From positions 1,488,001 through 1,552,000 of the forward strand of contig NC_012796.1 in assembly GCF_000010665.1 (NCBI RefSeq): a DNA stretch of 64,000 nt, read 5' to 3'. Positions within the stretch are counted from its first letter, which is position 1. The number at the start of each line of letters is the position of its first letter. Positions 37,213 through 47,118 of this stretch are shown piece by piece. Source of the stretch: Solidesulfovibrio magneticus RS-1 (GTDB lineage Bacteria > Desulfobacterota > Desulfovibrionia > Desulfovibrionales > Desulfovibrionaceae). The notes under the pieces were generated by a model that saw only the letters and a list, made by a program, of their open reading frames with translations, was not told the DNA's origin and searched no databases. Both the position numbers and the translations under genes were made by a program.

Positions 37213-37740
37213 TCAGCGCATGGAATTGGCCCGGGCGGTGCAGTTGACGAAGATGGCGTTGCATTGGTTGTTGCACATGTTTCGTGCTTGACCATAGGTC
37301 CGGTAGTTGCAGTTCTGGGCGCAGGCCGCCTGTTGCTGATTACAGCGCAGAAGCGCCCGGGCCTTGCGGCCGCCTTGCGGGGGCGGCGGCGGATAGTAGC
37401 CGGGCGGCTGGACGGTGACCGCCGGGGGCTGGATGGTCACCGACGGCGGCTGGATGACGATGCCCGGCCCCTGGGCCACCGGGCCAGGCATCTGGACGGC
37501 GGCCGGCCCCTTGACGGGGGGCGGGGCTTTGACCGTGGCCGGGGCCTGGACGGCGGTCGGCGTCTGGACCGTGGCCGGGGGTTGGCCCTTGGGCGGGCGC
37601 GGCGGTTGTCCGCCGGGCGGCGGGGGCGTGGTCATGTTCTGGGGCGGCGGGGCCTGGGCCAGCAGGGCCTGGGGGGCGGCCAGCACGGCGGCCAGGGCCA
37701 GACCAGCCAGGGCGACGACGACGCGCGACGGGAATTGCAT
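37213..37740 (-). CDS. Exported proline-rich protein with six-cysteine helical C-terminus
   Basis: 175 residues from ATG 37740 with GAGGAGG upstream. After the signal peptide (MQFPSRVVVALAGLALAAVL) come ~100 residues of Pro/Val/Gln/Thr repeats (TVQTPTAVQAPATVKAPPPV type), probably an extended spacer. The last ~40 residues contain six cysteines with the symmetric spacing C-6-C-3-C-11-C-3-C-6-C, predicting two helices joined by disulfides. I know no named family with this combination. It diverges from the sirtuin gene and lies just upstream of the SH3-like gene, with which it may be co-transcribed. Confidence 0.75.
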   Translation of the reverse strand: MQFPSRVVVALAGLALAAVLAAPQALLAQAPPPQNMTTPPPPGGQPPRPPKGQPPATVQTPTAVQAPATVKAPPPVKGPAAVQMPGPVAQGPGIVIQPPSVTIQPPAVTVQPPGYYPPPPPQGGRKARALLRCNQQQAACAQNCNYRTYGQARNMCNNQCNAIFVNCTARANSMR

Positions 37741-37839
37741 GTGTCTTGCCTCCTCGTTGAGACTTTGGCTGCGGCAGATTATGCAAGTATAGGGCCTTTG
37801 CAAAAAATCACAACGCGTTTTCACGCGGAAGAGGATCGC

Positions 37840-38601
37840 ATGGCGGACGAGGCGCTTGACCGGGCCCTGGAGGAAGCGGCGGCCCTGTTGCGGCGGGCGC
37901 GGTCGGTGGTGGCGCTCACCGGAGCCGGCATATCCGTTGCAAGCGGCATCCCGGATTTTCGCAGCCCAGGCGGGGTGTGGGAGCGCCACGACCCCATGGC
38001 CGTGGCCACGGCCCAGGCCCTGGCCCGCGACCCGGCCCGGGTCTGGACGTTTTTGCGCGAGGTGCTGGCCATGGTGGACGCAGCCGAGCCCAACCCTGCC
38101 CACAAAGCCCTGGCCAGACTGGAGGCGGCGGGCAGGCTCGCCGGGGTCATCACCCAGAATATCGACGGCCTGCATCAGGCGGCCGGATCGGTCAATGTGG
38201 TCGAATACCACGGCGGCGTGCGGCATTTTTTCTGCATGGGTTGCGGCGCGGACCATGACGGCACGGTGGCGCGAGGGCTGTCGCCACAGGCATTGCCCTG
38301 GCGTTGCGAAGACTGCGGTGGGGTGGTACGTCCGGACATCGTGTTCTTTGGCGAGGCCATTGCACTTGACGCTCTGACGAAAAGCGGTCAATTGGCCTTG
38401 GCCGCCGACGTTATCGTGGTGGCCGGAACATCGGGGGAGGTCGCCCCGGCCAATCTCCTGCCCAGGGAGGTCAAGGCCAGGGGCGGGGGTGTTGTGGAAA
38501 TCAATCTTACGGAAAGCGCCTACAAGGGCCTGGCCGACGTACGCCTTAAGGGAAGGGCGGAAGTCGTGCTGCCGGCCCTGATGGAACGCGTGCTTTCCTA
38601 A
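37840..38601 (+). CDS. cobB: NAD-dependent protein deacylase (sirtuin)
   Basis: 253 residues from ATG 37840. The NAD-binding motif GAGISVASGIPDFRS (28-42), TQNIDGLH (105-112), the catalytic His in VVEYHGG, and the zinc-binding pairs CMGC and CEDC are all intact, and FFGEAI and VAGTSGEVAPAN follow in order. It removes acyl groups from lysines, regulating enzymes such as acetyl-CoA synthetase. tolQ starts 30 nt downstream on the same strand, so it may be the first gene of the tol operon, an uncommon pairing. Confidence 0.95.
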   Translation: MADEALDRALEEAAALLRRARSVVALTGAGISVASGIPDFRSPGGVWERHDPMAVATAQALARDPARVWTFLREVLAMVDAAEPNPAHKALARLEAAGRLAGVITQNIDGLHQAAGSVNVVEYHGGVRHFFCMGCGADHDGTVARGLSPQALPWRCEDCGGVVRPDIVFFGEAIALDALTKSGQLALAADVIVVAGTSGEVAPANLLPREVKARGGGVVEINLTESAYKGLADVRLKGRAEVVLPALMERVLS

Positions 38602-38631
38602 CCTGCTGCATTTTCCCACAGGTGGGTCGCA

Positions 38632-39399
<768 letters not shown>

Positions 39400-39402
39400 G
39401 CC

Positions 39403-39858
39403 ATGGGCATGCAGACCGGCGGCAAAGGCCGGTATCTGGCCGACGTCAACGTCACGCCCTTCGTGGACGTGATGCTGGTGCTGCTCATCATCTTCATGGT
39501 CACCGCGCCCATGATGACCCAGGGGCTTGAGGTGGATCTGCCCCAGACCCGGGCCGTCAGCGTTTTGCCCAAGGAAGACACGAGCCTGGTGCTGACCGTC
39601 AAGGCCGACGGCACGATTTTCCTGGACAAGTACCAGGTGGAGTACGCCGACCTTGAGGGCCAGGTGAAGCGGCTGGTGACGGACCAGAAAAAGCAGCTCT
39701 TTTTGCGGGCCGACCAGGCCGTGGCCTACGGCACGGTGGTCAAGGTCATGGGCATCATCAAGGCGGCCGGCGTCGACAAGCTCGGCGTCGTGGCCGAGGA
39801 CGAGAAGTCGGCGAAAAACGCCGCCGCTGCCGCGGCCGCTGCCGCCAAAAAGAAATAG
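39403..39858 (+). CDS. tolR: TolR subunit of the Tol-Pal system
   Basis: 151 residues. After a short cytoplasmic start comes VNVTPFVDVMLVLLIIFMVT, the single helix with the proton-carrying Asp of the TolR/ExbD family, then the periplasmic domain (VDLPQTRAVSVL ... LRADQAVAYGTVVKVMGIIK). The C-terminus is Ala/Lys-rich. It pairs with TolQ in the channel. Coupled to tolQ by a 3-nt gap. Confidence 0.93.
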   Translation: MGMQTGGKGRYLADVNVTPFVDVMLVLLIIFMVTAPMMTQGLEVDLPQTRAVSVLPKEDTSLVLTVKADGTIFLDKYQVEYADLEGQVKRLVTDQKKQLFLRADQAVAYGTVVKVMGIIKAAGVDKLGVVAEDEKSAKNAAAAAAAAAKKK

Positions 39859-39903
39859 GCCCGGCCGGGAGCCGTTCCCGGAGCGCGACCGATAGAGAAC
39901 ACC

Positions 39904-41124
39904 ATGCGCGTCCTTGGCTGGATATTTTCCATCTTTCTGCATCTGACCGTGGTGCTGGCGAGCTTGCTCTTCGTCAGTATCGAGCCGGTCAAGTTCCAGC
40001 TCAACGTGCCGGTCTACGAGGTGGACCTCGTGTCCCTGGCCCCGCCGGGCCTGCCGCCCGGCGAAGTCGGTCTGCCCCTTGGCCCCAAGGGACCGGGCGA
40101 GCGGCCCGAGCTTGGCCCGGCCGAACCCGAAGGCGGCCCAGGTGCTGCGGCCAAGGAGACCCTGCCCGAGCCGGCCGAGGCTCCGGCCACGCCGGCCAAG
40201 CCCATCCCGCCCGAGCCCGTGGCCGCCGTGCCCGAGCCGCCCCAGCCCAAGCGGCACGAGCCTGAGCCGGAGCCGAAAAAGCCCGAGCCCAAGCCCGAGC
40301 CGAAAAAGCCCGAGGCCAAGCCCATTCCCACGGAACAGGCCAAGCCCGAGCCCAAGCCCGAGCCGAAACTCGAACCCAAGCCCGATTTCAAGAAGATTGA
40401 GGAAGCCACGCGCAAGGCCGAGGAACTCAAAAAGGCCGAAGAGCAGAAGAAAATCGACGAGGCCAAGAAAAAGGCCGAAGACGCCAAAAAGGCCGAAGAG
40501 CAAAAGAAGGCTGACGAGGCGAAAAAGAAGGCCGAGGACGCCAAAAAGGCCGAGGAACAGAAGAAAGCCGACGAGGCGAAAAAAGCCGCTGACGCCAAGA
40601 AAGCGGCCGACGACGCCAAAAAGGCCGCCGAGGCGGCCAAGGCGGCCGAGAAAAGCACCCTGGAGCAGGCGCTCAAGGATGCCAAGGCCAAGGCCGGCAG
40701 CGGTTCCGGTTCCGGCACGGGACCGGGAGCCGGCGCGGCTGGCGGCGACCCCGTGGCCAAGGCCCTGGCCGAGGCCCGCAAGGCGGCCGGCGGCGGCGGT
40801 GGCGGCGTTCCCGGCGGCACGCCCGGAGCCGGCGGGGGCGGCGGCGTGACCATGGGTGTCTACGCCCAGATCGTCAACCGCGAGGTCAAGAAGAACTGGC
40901 GCTTCCCCCAGACCGGGGCCAGGCAGCAGCTTGCCGCCGTGGTCGAGGTGCACATCGACAAGGACGGCCGCATCCTCAATTACCGGCTGGTACAGTCCTC
41001 GGGGCAACCCAATTTCGATGCCTCCACGGTCAAGTCCGTGGCCGAGACCGAGACCCTGCCGTCGCCGCCGGCCGGGCTCAACGTCCTGCAGCTGCGGTTT
41101 TCTTCCCAGGAACTCGGACAGTGA
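39904..41124 (+). CDS. tolA: TolA/TonB-like envelope-spanning protein
   Basis: 406 residues. An N-terminal helix (~8-25, FSIFLHLTVVLASLLFVSI) anchors it in the inner membrane. A Pro/Glu/Lys-rich region (~45-155) is followed by a long Lys/Ala/Glu coiled coil (~160-265) made of near-exact repeats of KKAEDAKKAEEQKKADEA. A Gly-rich hinge leads to the C-terminal TonB/TolA domain (~315-406: VYAQIVNREVKKNWRFPQTG, AVVEVHIDKDGRILNYRLV). It links TolQR to TolB-Pal. The repeated DNA of the coiled coil could recombine. Confidence 0.9.
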   Translation: MRVLGWIFSIFLHLTVVLASLLFVSIEPVKFQLNVPVYEVDLVSLAPPGLPPGEVGLPLGPKGPGERPELGPAEPEGGPGAAAKETLPEPAEAPATPAKPIPPEPVAAVPEPPQPKRHEPEPEPKKPEPKPEPKKPEAKPIPTEQAKPEPKPEPKLEPKPDFKKIEEATRKAEELKKAEEQKKIDEAKKKAEDAKKAEEQKKADEAKKKAEDAKKAEEQKKADEAKKAADAKKAADDAKKAAEAAKAAEKSTLEQALKDAKAKAGSGSGSGTGPGAGAAGGDPVAKALAEARKAAGGGGGGVPGGTPGAGGGGGVTMGVYAQIVNREVKKNWRFPQTGARQQLAAVVEVHIDKDGRILNYRLVQSSGQPNFDASTVKSVAETETLPSPPAGLNVLQLRFSSQELGQ

Positions 41125-41197
41125 CGTTTTTCCGTATCCCGCGCCGCGCGATTGCGCCCGGCGCGGGATCGGGCTATGAGGGCGCGGATGCGGTCCC

Positions 41198-41219
41198 TGT
41201 CCGGCCCCCCGGCCGGACA
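41198..41219. repeat. Perfect 9-bp hairpin between tolA and tolB
   Basis: TGTCCGGCC-CCCC-GGCCGGACA in the 184-bp gap; another GC-rich inverted repeat (CCCGCGCCG / CGGCGCGGG) sits at ~41137-41168. No T-run, so partial processing or pausing rather than full termination. Confidence 0.5.
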
Positions 41220-41308
41220 AGCCGCTGCGGCTGCCCTGACGCCGGCCCCTTTCTCCTTTTCCGGGCCTGCGCCCAACCCTTCAAAACGATATTCAGGGAT
41301 TTCAGGCG

Positions 41309-42634
41309 ATGATCATGCGAAAGCGGATGATGGTGACCGGCATGTGGTGCGCCCTTGTGGCCGCGTTTTTGTGCCTGGGCGCGACGCGGGCCCAGGCCCA
41401 GTCGTCCCTGGCCGTGGACATCCAGGGCCCGGGGCAGGCCAAGATGAATCTGGTGCAGGCCCGGCCTTTTGCCGGCGGCGGCCAGATGACTCCGGCCGAA
41501 AAGCTCCAGGATCTCATCAACAAGGACCTGCAGTTTTTGCCCTTCCTGCAGATCGTGCCCCAGTCCAGCGTGCCCGGCCAGGTGGCCGGGGCCACGGCCG
41601 ACCAGATCGACTTCAAGCCCTTTGGCCTGGCCAAGATCGACGTGCTGGTGACGGCCAACTGGACCCCCGGCGGCAACCTCGGCAACGTCGAGCTGCGGGC
41701 CTTTGAGGTCTATTCCCAGAAGGTGCTGGTCGGCAAAGGCTACGATGCGGTGACCGACGCCCAGCTGCCCGACATCGCCGACCGGTTCTGCATGGAGCTT
41801 ATGCAGGCGCTCACCGGACAGGGCGGCTTTTTCAATTCCCAGATCGCCTTCGTCAAGCCCAGCGCCGGCAAGGGGGCCGACATCTGGACCGTGCGCCCCA
41901 CCGGCCGCGGGCTTAACCGCGTGACCAACTACAACGAGCTTGGCATGGCCGTGAGCCCCAGCTGGTCCTTTGACGGCCGGCGCATCGTGTTCACGCTCAT
42001 CGGCTCGCGCGGCCATTACCTGGGCGTGTGGTCCGGCGGCGGCAAGCCGCAGGTCTATACCCTGCCGTCCACCAACGTGGTCAGCCCCCACTTCCTGCCC
42101 GACGGCCAGGTGGCGGTGAGCCTGACCATGCACGGCAAGGCCGACATCTATCTGCTCAATTCCGCCTACCAGCCGGGCCAGCCCCTGGTGTCCGGCAGCG
42201 GCATCGAGGTCTCGCCCACCTTTGCCGCCTCGGGCGGGGCCATGGCCTACGTTTCCGACGGCACCGGCAGCCCCAACATCTACGTCACCACGGTGCACGG
42301 CGGCGCGGGCCGGCGGGTGACCACCTCGGGCTACAACACCAACCCGAGCATGAGCCCGGACGGCAAGCTCATCGCGTTCACCAAGCAGCTTGGCGGGGCC
42401 CAGAAGGTGTTCGTCATGGATCTGGCCACCGGGCAGGAGACCCAGGTCACCTCGGGCGGCGGCTCGGACGAGAACCCGTCCTTTTCGCCCGACGGCTACT
42501 TCATCGCCTTCTCGTCCACCCGAAGCGGCCAGAAGAAGATCTTCGTGACCACGCGCCATGGCGCGCCTCCGGTGATGATTCCCACTGGCGACGGCGCGGC
42601 CTACATGCCGAGCTGGGGGCCGCTGGCCCAATAG
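41309..42634 (+). CDS. tolB: Tol-Pal system beta-propeller protein TolB
   Basis: 441 residues; ATG 41309 and ATG 41315 are both possible. A signal peptide (WCALVAAFLCLGATRAQAQ) precedes the N-terminal alpha/beta domain (~35-160). A six-bladed propeller follows (WSFDGRRIVFTLIGSRG, SPDGKLIAFTKQLGGAQK, FSPDGYFIAFSSTRSGQKK). It binds Pal and TolA in the periplasm. Position and order tolQRAB-pal are canonical. Confidence 0.94.
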   Translation: MIMRKRMMVTGMWCALVAAFLCLGATRAQAQSSLAVDIQGPGQAKMNLVQARPFAGGGQMTPAEKLQDLINKDLQFLPFLQIVPQSSVPGQVAGATADQIDFKPFGLAKIDVLVTANWTPGGNLGNVELRAFEVYSQKVLVGKGYDAVTDAQLPDIADRFCMELMQALTGQGGFFNSQIAFVKPSAGKGADIWTVRPTGRGLNRVTNYNELGMAVSPSWSFDGRRIVFTLIGSRGHYLGVWSGGGKPQVYTLPSTNVVSPHFLPDGQVAVSLTMHGKADIYLLNSAYQPGQPLVSGSGIEVSPTFAASGGAMAYVSDGTGSPNIYVTTVHGGAGRRVTTSGYNTNPSMSPDGKLIAFTKQLGGAQKVFVMDLATGQETQVTSGGGSDENPSFSPDGYFIAFSSTRSGQKKIFVTTRHGAPPVMIPTGDGAAYMPSWGPLAQ

Positions 42635-42866
42635 CGCGGGGAGCTGGCAAAAGCCAGCGCGCCCGACTTGGACAATGCTGCAAGCGGGTTGGCGAAATGT
42701 GCGCAACACCCCGGAACCCCCGCCAATTGCCTGTTGCAATTTATAGCGGGAGGCGTAATTGGAGGCCGGTTCCGGCGGCGCTTCGCCAGCCCGCGGAAAC
42801 GCCCCGGGGCAAAGCCCTGAGGATATTTTCAATGCCCTGGCGGGCAATGTGAGGAGGAAGGAAAAA

Positions 42867-43382
42867 ATGATGCGTTCGAAAATGTTGCTGATGGCCATGT
42901 TGGTGCTGATGCTGTCCCTGGCTGGTTTTGGTTGCGCCAAGAAGGCCGGTGGTCCTGGCGACGGTTCCGGCACGAGCTGGGAAGAGCAGGAGCGCGCTCG
43001 CCTGGAGCAGGAGCGTCTGCTGCGCGAGAAGCTGGGCGCCGCTTCCAACGAACTGGCCCAGATGGTCCACTTCGCCCTGGACAGCTCCAACCTGAGCGCC
43101 GAAGCCCGGCAGAACCTGACCCGCAAGGCCGAGATCCTGCGCCAGTACCCGCAGATCAAGCTGATCGTCGAAGGCAACTGCGACCAGCGCGGCACGGCCG
43201 AGTACAACCTCGCCCTGGGCGAGCGTCGTGCCCAGGCTGCGGCCCAGTACCTGGTCAACCTCGGCATCGGCGCCGACCGCCTGTCCACCGTCAGCTACGG
43301 CAAGGAGCGTCCGCTTGATCCGGGCACTTCCGAAGCCGCCTACGCCAAGAACCGCCGCGACGAATTCCGCGCCACCTACTAG
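42867..43382 (+). CDS. pal: Peptidoglycan-associated lipoprotein Pal
   Basis: 171 residues. ATG 42867 follows GAGGAGGAAGG; ATG 42870 is next to it. The signal peptide ends LSLAGFGC with Cys23 as lipidation site; the Gly at -3 is unusual, Leu being the norm. After a Glu/Arg/Gln linker the OmpA-like domain (~60-171) has VHFALDSSNLSAEARQNL and the DAP-binding region NLALGERRAQAAAQYLVNLG. It anchors the outer membrane to peptidoglycan and binds TolB. A 232-bp gap with a GCTGGC-AAAA-GCCAGC hairpin separates it from tolB, so it may have extra transcription. Confidence 0.94.
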   Translation: MMRSKMLLMAMLVLMLSLAGFGCAKKAGGPGDGSGTSWEEQERARLEQERLLREKLGAASNELAQMVHFALDSSNLSAEARQNLTRKAEILRQYPQIKLIVEGNCDQRGTAEYNLALGERRAQAAAQYLVNLGIGADRLSTVSYGKERPLDPGTSEAAYAKNRRDEFRATY

Positions 43383-43404
43383 TTACCGACTGCCCCGCGC
43401 AGAC

Positions 43405-43438
43405 AAACGGCCGTCCGGGCAACCGGGCGGCCGTTTTG
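43405..43438 (+). terminator. Intrinsic terminator of the tol-pal operon
   Basis: AAACGGCCG-T-CCGG pairs with CCGG-G-CGGCCGTTT around GCAA, then TTG. It starts 23 nt after the pal stop. Confidence 0.85.
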
Positions 43439-43741
43439 CTTTTGTGCGGCGCGGGCAGCGGCCGGCCGGGGCAGGGCGCGTCTGACGAGGCGGATGGGAG
43501 CCAACTCCGGGCGGGCAGGGCTGCATGCCCATCGGCTGGACCAGCGGATGGTTGGCCTTTTGACGTCAACCTTACGGCGCGTCATTGGCGGCGTTTCTTG
43601 CAGTATCCGGCCACCCCTTCGTGCAAACAGCTTTGTTGCTCCATTGGGCAAACGGCAATGCCAAAAGGCTCGGGCAACGACGCTCTCGCGCTGCCCGGGC
43701 CTCATGCTACCGCATCCGTCCTTCCTCGCGCTGCCCCTTTA
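43439..43741. other. Intergenic region after pal, no gene seen
   Basis: About 300 bp without a plausible gene. The only item I see is a perfect 10-bp palindrome TTGACGTCAA at 43560-43569, which could be an operator or the -35 of a weak promoter. Confidence 0.35.
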
Positions 43742-43794
43742 CCCCTTTTCGGGAGGGTCCGGGAGGGGCTGAGCCCCTCCCGGCCGCCGGAGGC
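43742..43794 (-). repeat. Dispersed two-hairpin 3'-end repeat, copy 7
   Basis: CCCCTTTTCGGGAGGG, stem GAGGGGCTGAGCCCCTC, then GGCCGCCGGAGGC followed by ATTTTTT. It ends 24 nt beyond the stop of the TPR gene, in sense orientation; here the tail looks like a true U-run. Confidence 0.92.
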
Positions 43795-43818
43795 ATTTTT
43801 TGCTGCAGCAACTCCTCG

Positions 43819-46800
43819 CTACGGCCGCTTCTCGGCCGTGCGCAGGCGCTTGACGGTGAGTTCGTAGTTTTCCTTGAACAAGTTGTCCTGGGGATTGCAA
43901 CGCAGGGCCTGCTCGAAAAAAGGCAGGGCTTCGGGGGTGCGCCCTTGCTTGTGCAGGGTCAGGCCGAGGTTGTTGTAGGCGGCGCAGAAATCCGGGCAGC
44001 GGGCCACCACGGCCTTGTAGCCTTCGGCCGCGCCGGCCAGATCGCCGCCGCCGCGCCGGGTTTCGGCTGTCTCGAAGGCGGCGGCGCAGCTGGGGCCGGC
44101 CTCGCCGGGCTTGGGCGGCTGGGGCGCGGCTAAGCGGGTGCGGGTCAGCGCCGCGTTTTCGCGGTAAAGGGCTTCCTTGGGGGCGCATTTGACCGCCTCG
44201 TCGAACCAGGGCAGGGACTCGGCGGTGTAGCCCAGGGAATACAGCGACGTGCCGACATTGTTGTAGGCCTGGCAGGTGTCCGGACACAGGGTGAGCAGGG
44301 CCTGGTAGTCGCGGATGGCTCCGGCGTGGTCGCCGGCGGCCCGTTTGGCCGTGGCCTGCTTGCCGAGTTCCTGGCAGCGGGCGGTACGGTCGGCGTCGGC
44401 CGTGGCGGAGATGGTGGCCTTGCCCCGATTGTCCTGCTCGCGCCGGGCCGCTTCCTGGGTCTGGCGGCCGGCGGCCACACGGCGTTCCAGTTCTTTGGCC
44501 TTGGCGGCAAGGGGCGGGGGCAGGGGGCCGGCGTCACGGGCGGCGTCCAGGAGGCGGCGCGCGCCGTCGAAATCCTTGGCTTCGGCGAGCTTGGCCGCCT
44601 GGCCCAGGGTAGTGGTCAGTTCGGCCTCTGCCCGGTTTTTTTCGGCCAGCACTTTTTGCCGCCACTCGGCCACGGTCGGGAGTTTGGTGTTGACCTTTTC
44701 CGCCTCGGCCAGGGCGGCCAGGGCCAGGTCGAAGCGCCGGGCGGCCAGGAAGTCCCTGGTCCGGGTCAGCGCGTCCTGCACGGCGTCGCGGGCGCGGGCG
44801 AGCTTGGCCCGCTCGGCGGCCACGGCCGGATCGGCCGGGGCCAGGGCCTGCATGTCGCTGATGGCCAAAAGCGCGCCGTCAAGGTCGCCGGCGGCGTTTC
44901 GCCTGGCCGCTTCGGCGGCCAGGGCGGCCAGACGCTGGTCGCGGCCGGCCCGGTGGGCCACGGACGTTTGCAGTTCGGCAATGCGCGGATGGCGCGGGTT
45001 GATCTTGGCGGCGTCGGCCAGGGCGGACCGGGCCTCGTCGAGCTTGCCCTTGCCCAGGGCGGTCTCGGCGCGCTCCTCGGCCTTGGCCAGATTGTCCCGG
45101 GCCAGGGCCAGGTTTTTGCGGGCATGGGCCGCGCCCTGGTGTTCGGGGTCCAGGGCGGCGGCTTCGCTGACCGTGGCCAGGGCGGCGTCGGCGTCGCCGG
45201 CGTTCCACTGGTCGCGGGCCCGGGCCAGGCGTTCGTCCAGGCTCCAGGCGCGCTGCTTGCGGGCGGCGATGGCCGCCTCCATTTCGGCCACGGCCTTGAA
45301 TTTGGGGCTGACAGCCCGGGCGTCGTCCAGGGCCTTGGCGGCGCTGTCGAAACGCTTGGCCGCGAGATAGGCGGCGGACTGCTTGAGGGCGGCGATAAGG
45401 CGGTCGCGGGCGGCCACGTAGCGTTCCCGGGCGGCCTTGGCCTCGCCGTGGCCGGGATCGAGCTCCTGGGCCCGGCCGGCCAGCCCCAGGGCGGCCTCTA
45501 CTTCGCCGGCCTCCCACTTGTCCCTCGCCTGGGCCAGGAACTTACCAATGCGGCCCAGGGTTTCCTTGCGGGCCTCAATGGCCTGGCGGGCGGCCGGGAT
45601 GGCCGCAGCCTTGGGATTGACCTTGGCGGCCTCGTCGAGCATGGCCGAGGCCTCGTCGAAATCGTCGGCGGCAAGCGCCGAGGCGGCCCGTCCAAGGTAG
45701 CTGTCCAGGCGGCCCTTGTCCCGGGCGATGCGGTCCAGGGCGGCCACGGCGGCGGCGTCCTTGGGGCTTAAGCGCACGGCTTGTCCGGCTTCGCCAGCGG
45801 CCCGGTCGGGATCGCCCTCGGCCCAGGCCTTGGCCCCGTCGCGCACGAGCCGGTCCACTTCCCGGGCGCGCTCGGCGGCGGCGTCGAGTTCGGCCTGGGA
45901 AACATCCACGGAAAATTCACCCTTGCCGCGACCCAGGAGCAGCCCCCGGGCGTCGCGCACTTCGACGGTGGCCTGACACGGGCCGGTCTCCCGACGCGAG
46001 GCGGTTATTTCCCGGGTGTCCTCGCCGCCGGCCGCCTTGGCTCCCGGACACAGGCCCCAGGCATAGGCCAGGGGTGGATTGGGCGGCGTTGGCGTCACCG
46101 CCGCCCGAAGCCCCACGCGCTGGCCCACGGCCACGCCCGAGGCGGCCACCGGCCCTTCGCCGTCGCGCCAGACCGTAGCCGGCGTGTCGAGCAGGCCCCG
46201 GTTGTCCACGGTAACCTGATAGCTGCGGGCCACGACGTCGATGTTGGCCTTGCCAAGCGGCGCGGCCTGCTTGCCGCCGCCGGCCGCCATGGCCGCTACC
46301 TTGACGGCCACCGGCTTGGCTTCGGTGGGGTAAAACGTCAGGCTGCGCTCGCCCACCCGCACCAGCTTGGCATGGGCGGGCAGGGGGTCCCAACGAAATT
46401 CCACGCCGTCGTGGACCGGGAAATCGCGGATGGCGACGGTTGTTTCCTCGCCGACCAGGGGCGCGGCCGGCGAGGCGGCCAGACCGAAATTGGGCTGGGC
46501 CACGTCCAGGGCCACCGGCTCGGACACGGCGGCCAGTCCCGCCGAGGGACCGGAGCGCGGCACCACCTCCACCCAGACGCGTTCGCGGCCCGGGCGCAGG
46601 AAAATGGCGGTGTTGGTGAACGGGCCGGCCGGGTCGAGGAATCTGGCCCCGCCGTCGCTGCGCCAGCGGCATTCGTAGGCGTCGGGCGAAAGCTCGGCCT
46701 CGCCCCGATAGACCTTGGCCTCGAAAGAGGCCGCGCCGCCCACCCGGGGCGTGCCTTCTGCCGGAGCGCTTTTTTTGAGCACGATGCGCAAATCCCCGGA

Positions 46801-47004
46801 CGCGCCAGCCGACAAGGGCTGTGCCGCGGGCGTTTCACGGGGCGTCCTGGCCGGTTCGCCGGGCTGGCGCACGGCGGCCTGGGCCGGTTCCACGGCCGGG
46901 GACGGAGCGGGCCTGGCCAGGACCCCGACCAGGGCGGCGGCCAGAAGCCAGCAGACGGCCCAGGGGGCCAGACGCGGTGCAAAGGGTGTTGATTTCTTGT
47001 TCAC
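43819..47004 (-). CDS. Large exported TPR-repeat protein
   Basis: 1061 residues from GTG 47004, with AGGGAAG upstream; the TTG 47043 alternative has no ribosome site. An N-terminal hydrophobic segment (PWAVCWLLAAALVGVLARPA) is a signal or anchor. Residues ~50-390 are beta-rich (Ig-like, with VEVRDARGLLLGRGKGEFSV). From ~395 to ~930 there are about ten helical repeats with LARARDQWNAGDADAALATV-type units, and the last ~160 residues are two canonical TPR blocks (AYNNVGTSLYSLGYTAESLP, AYNNLGLTLHKQGRTPEALP) with conserved Cys pairs. It looks like an envelope scaffold; partners unknown. Confidence 0.75.
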   Translation of the reverse strand: MNKKSTPFAPRLAPWAVCWLLAAALVGVLARPAPSPAVEPAQAAVRQPGEPARTPRETPAAQPLSAGASGDLRIVLKKSAPAEGTPRVGGAASFEAKVYRGEAELSPDAYECRWRSDGGARFLDPAGPFTNTAIFLRPGRERVWVEVVPRSGPSAGLAAVSEPVALDVAQPNFGLAASPAAPLVGEETTVAIRDFPVHDGVEFRWDPLPAHAKLVRVGERSLTFYPTEAKPVAVKVAAMAAGGGKQAAPLGKANIDVVARSYQVTVDNRGLLDTPATVWRDGEGPVAASGVAVGQRVGLRAAVTPTPPNPPLAYAWGLCPGAKAAGGEDTREITASRRETGPCQATVEVRDARGLLLGRGKGEFSVDVSQAELDAAAERAREVDRLVRDGAKAWAEGDPDRAAGEAGQAVRLSPKDAAAVAALDRIARDKGRLDSYLGRAASALAADDFDEASAMLDEAAKVNPKAAAIPAARQAIEARKETLGRIGKFLAQARDKWEAGEVEAALGLAGRAQELDPGHGEAKAARERYVAARDRLIAALKQSAAYLAAKRFDSAAKALDDARAVSPKFKAVAEMEAAIAARKQRAWSLDERLARARDQWNAGDADAALATVSEAAALDPEHQGAAHARKNLALARDNLAKAEERAETALGKGKLDEARSALADAAKINPRHPRIAELQTSVAHRAGRDQRLAALAAEAARRNAAGDLDGALLAISDMQALAPADPAVAAERAKLARARDAVQDALTRTRDFLAARRFDLALAALAEAEKVNTKLPTVAEWRQKVLAEKNRAEAELTTTLGQAAKLAEAKDFDGARRLLDAARDAGPLPPPLAAKAKELERRVAAGRQTQEAARREQDNRGKATISATADADRTARCQELGKQATAKRAAGDHAGAIRDYQALLTLCPDTCQAYNNVGTSLYSLGYTAESLPWFDEAVKCAPKEALYRENAALTRTRLAAPQPPKPGEAGPSCAAAFETAETRRGGGDLAGAAEGYKAVVARCPDFCAAYNNLGLTLHKQGRTPEALPFFEQALRCNPQDNLFKENYELTVKRLRTAEKRP

Positions 47005-47118
47005 GGTGTCGCTTCCCTGCGTTTGCCGGGGACAAAGCAGCAATCGTGCCAGGAAAAAATGGCCGCCTCCCCTAACGCCCTGGCGGCTACGGCCGAAAAG
47101 TCCGGCATGGAGGCCGTC

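Noticed and set aside
40380-40660. Repeated DNA in tolA considered as a tandem-repeat element
   Set aside because: It encodes the normal Lys/Ala/Glu coiled coil of TolA in frame.
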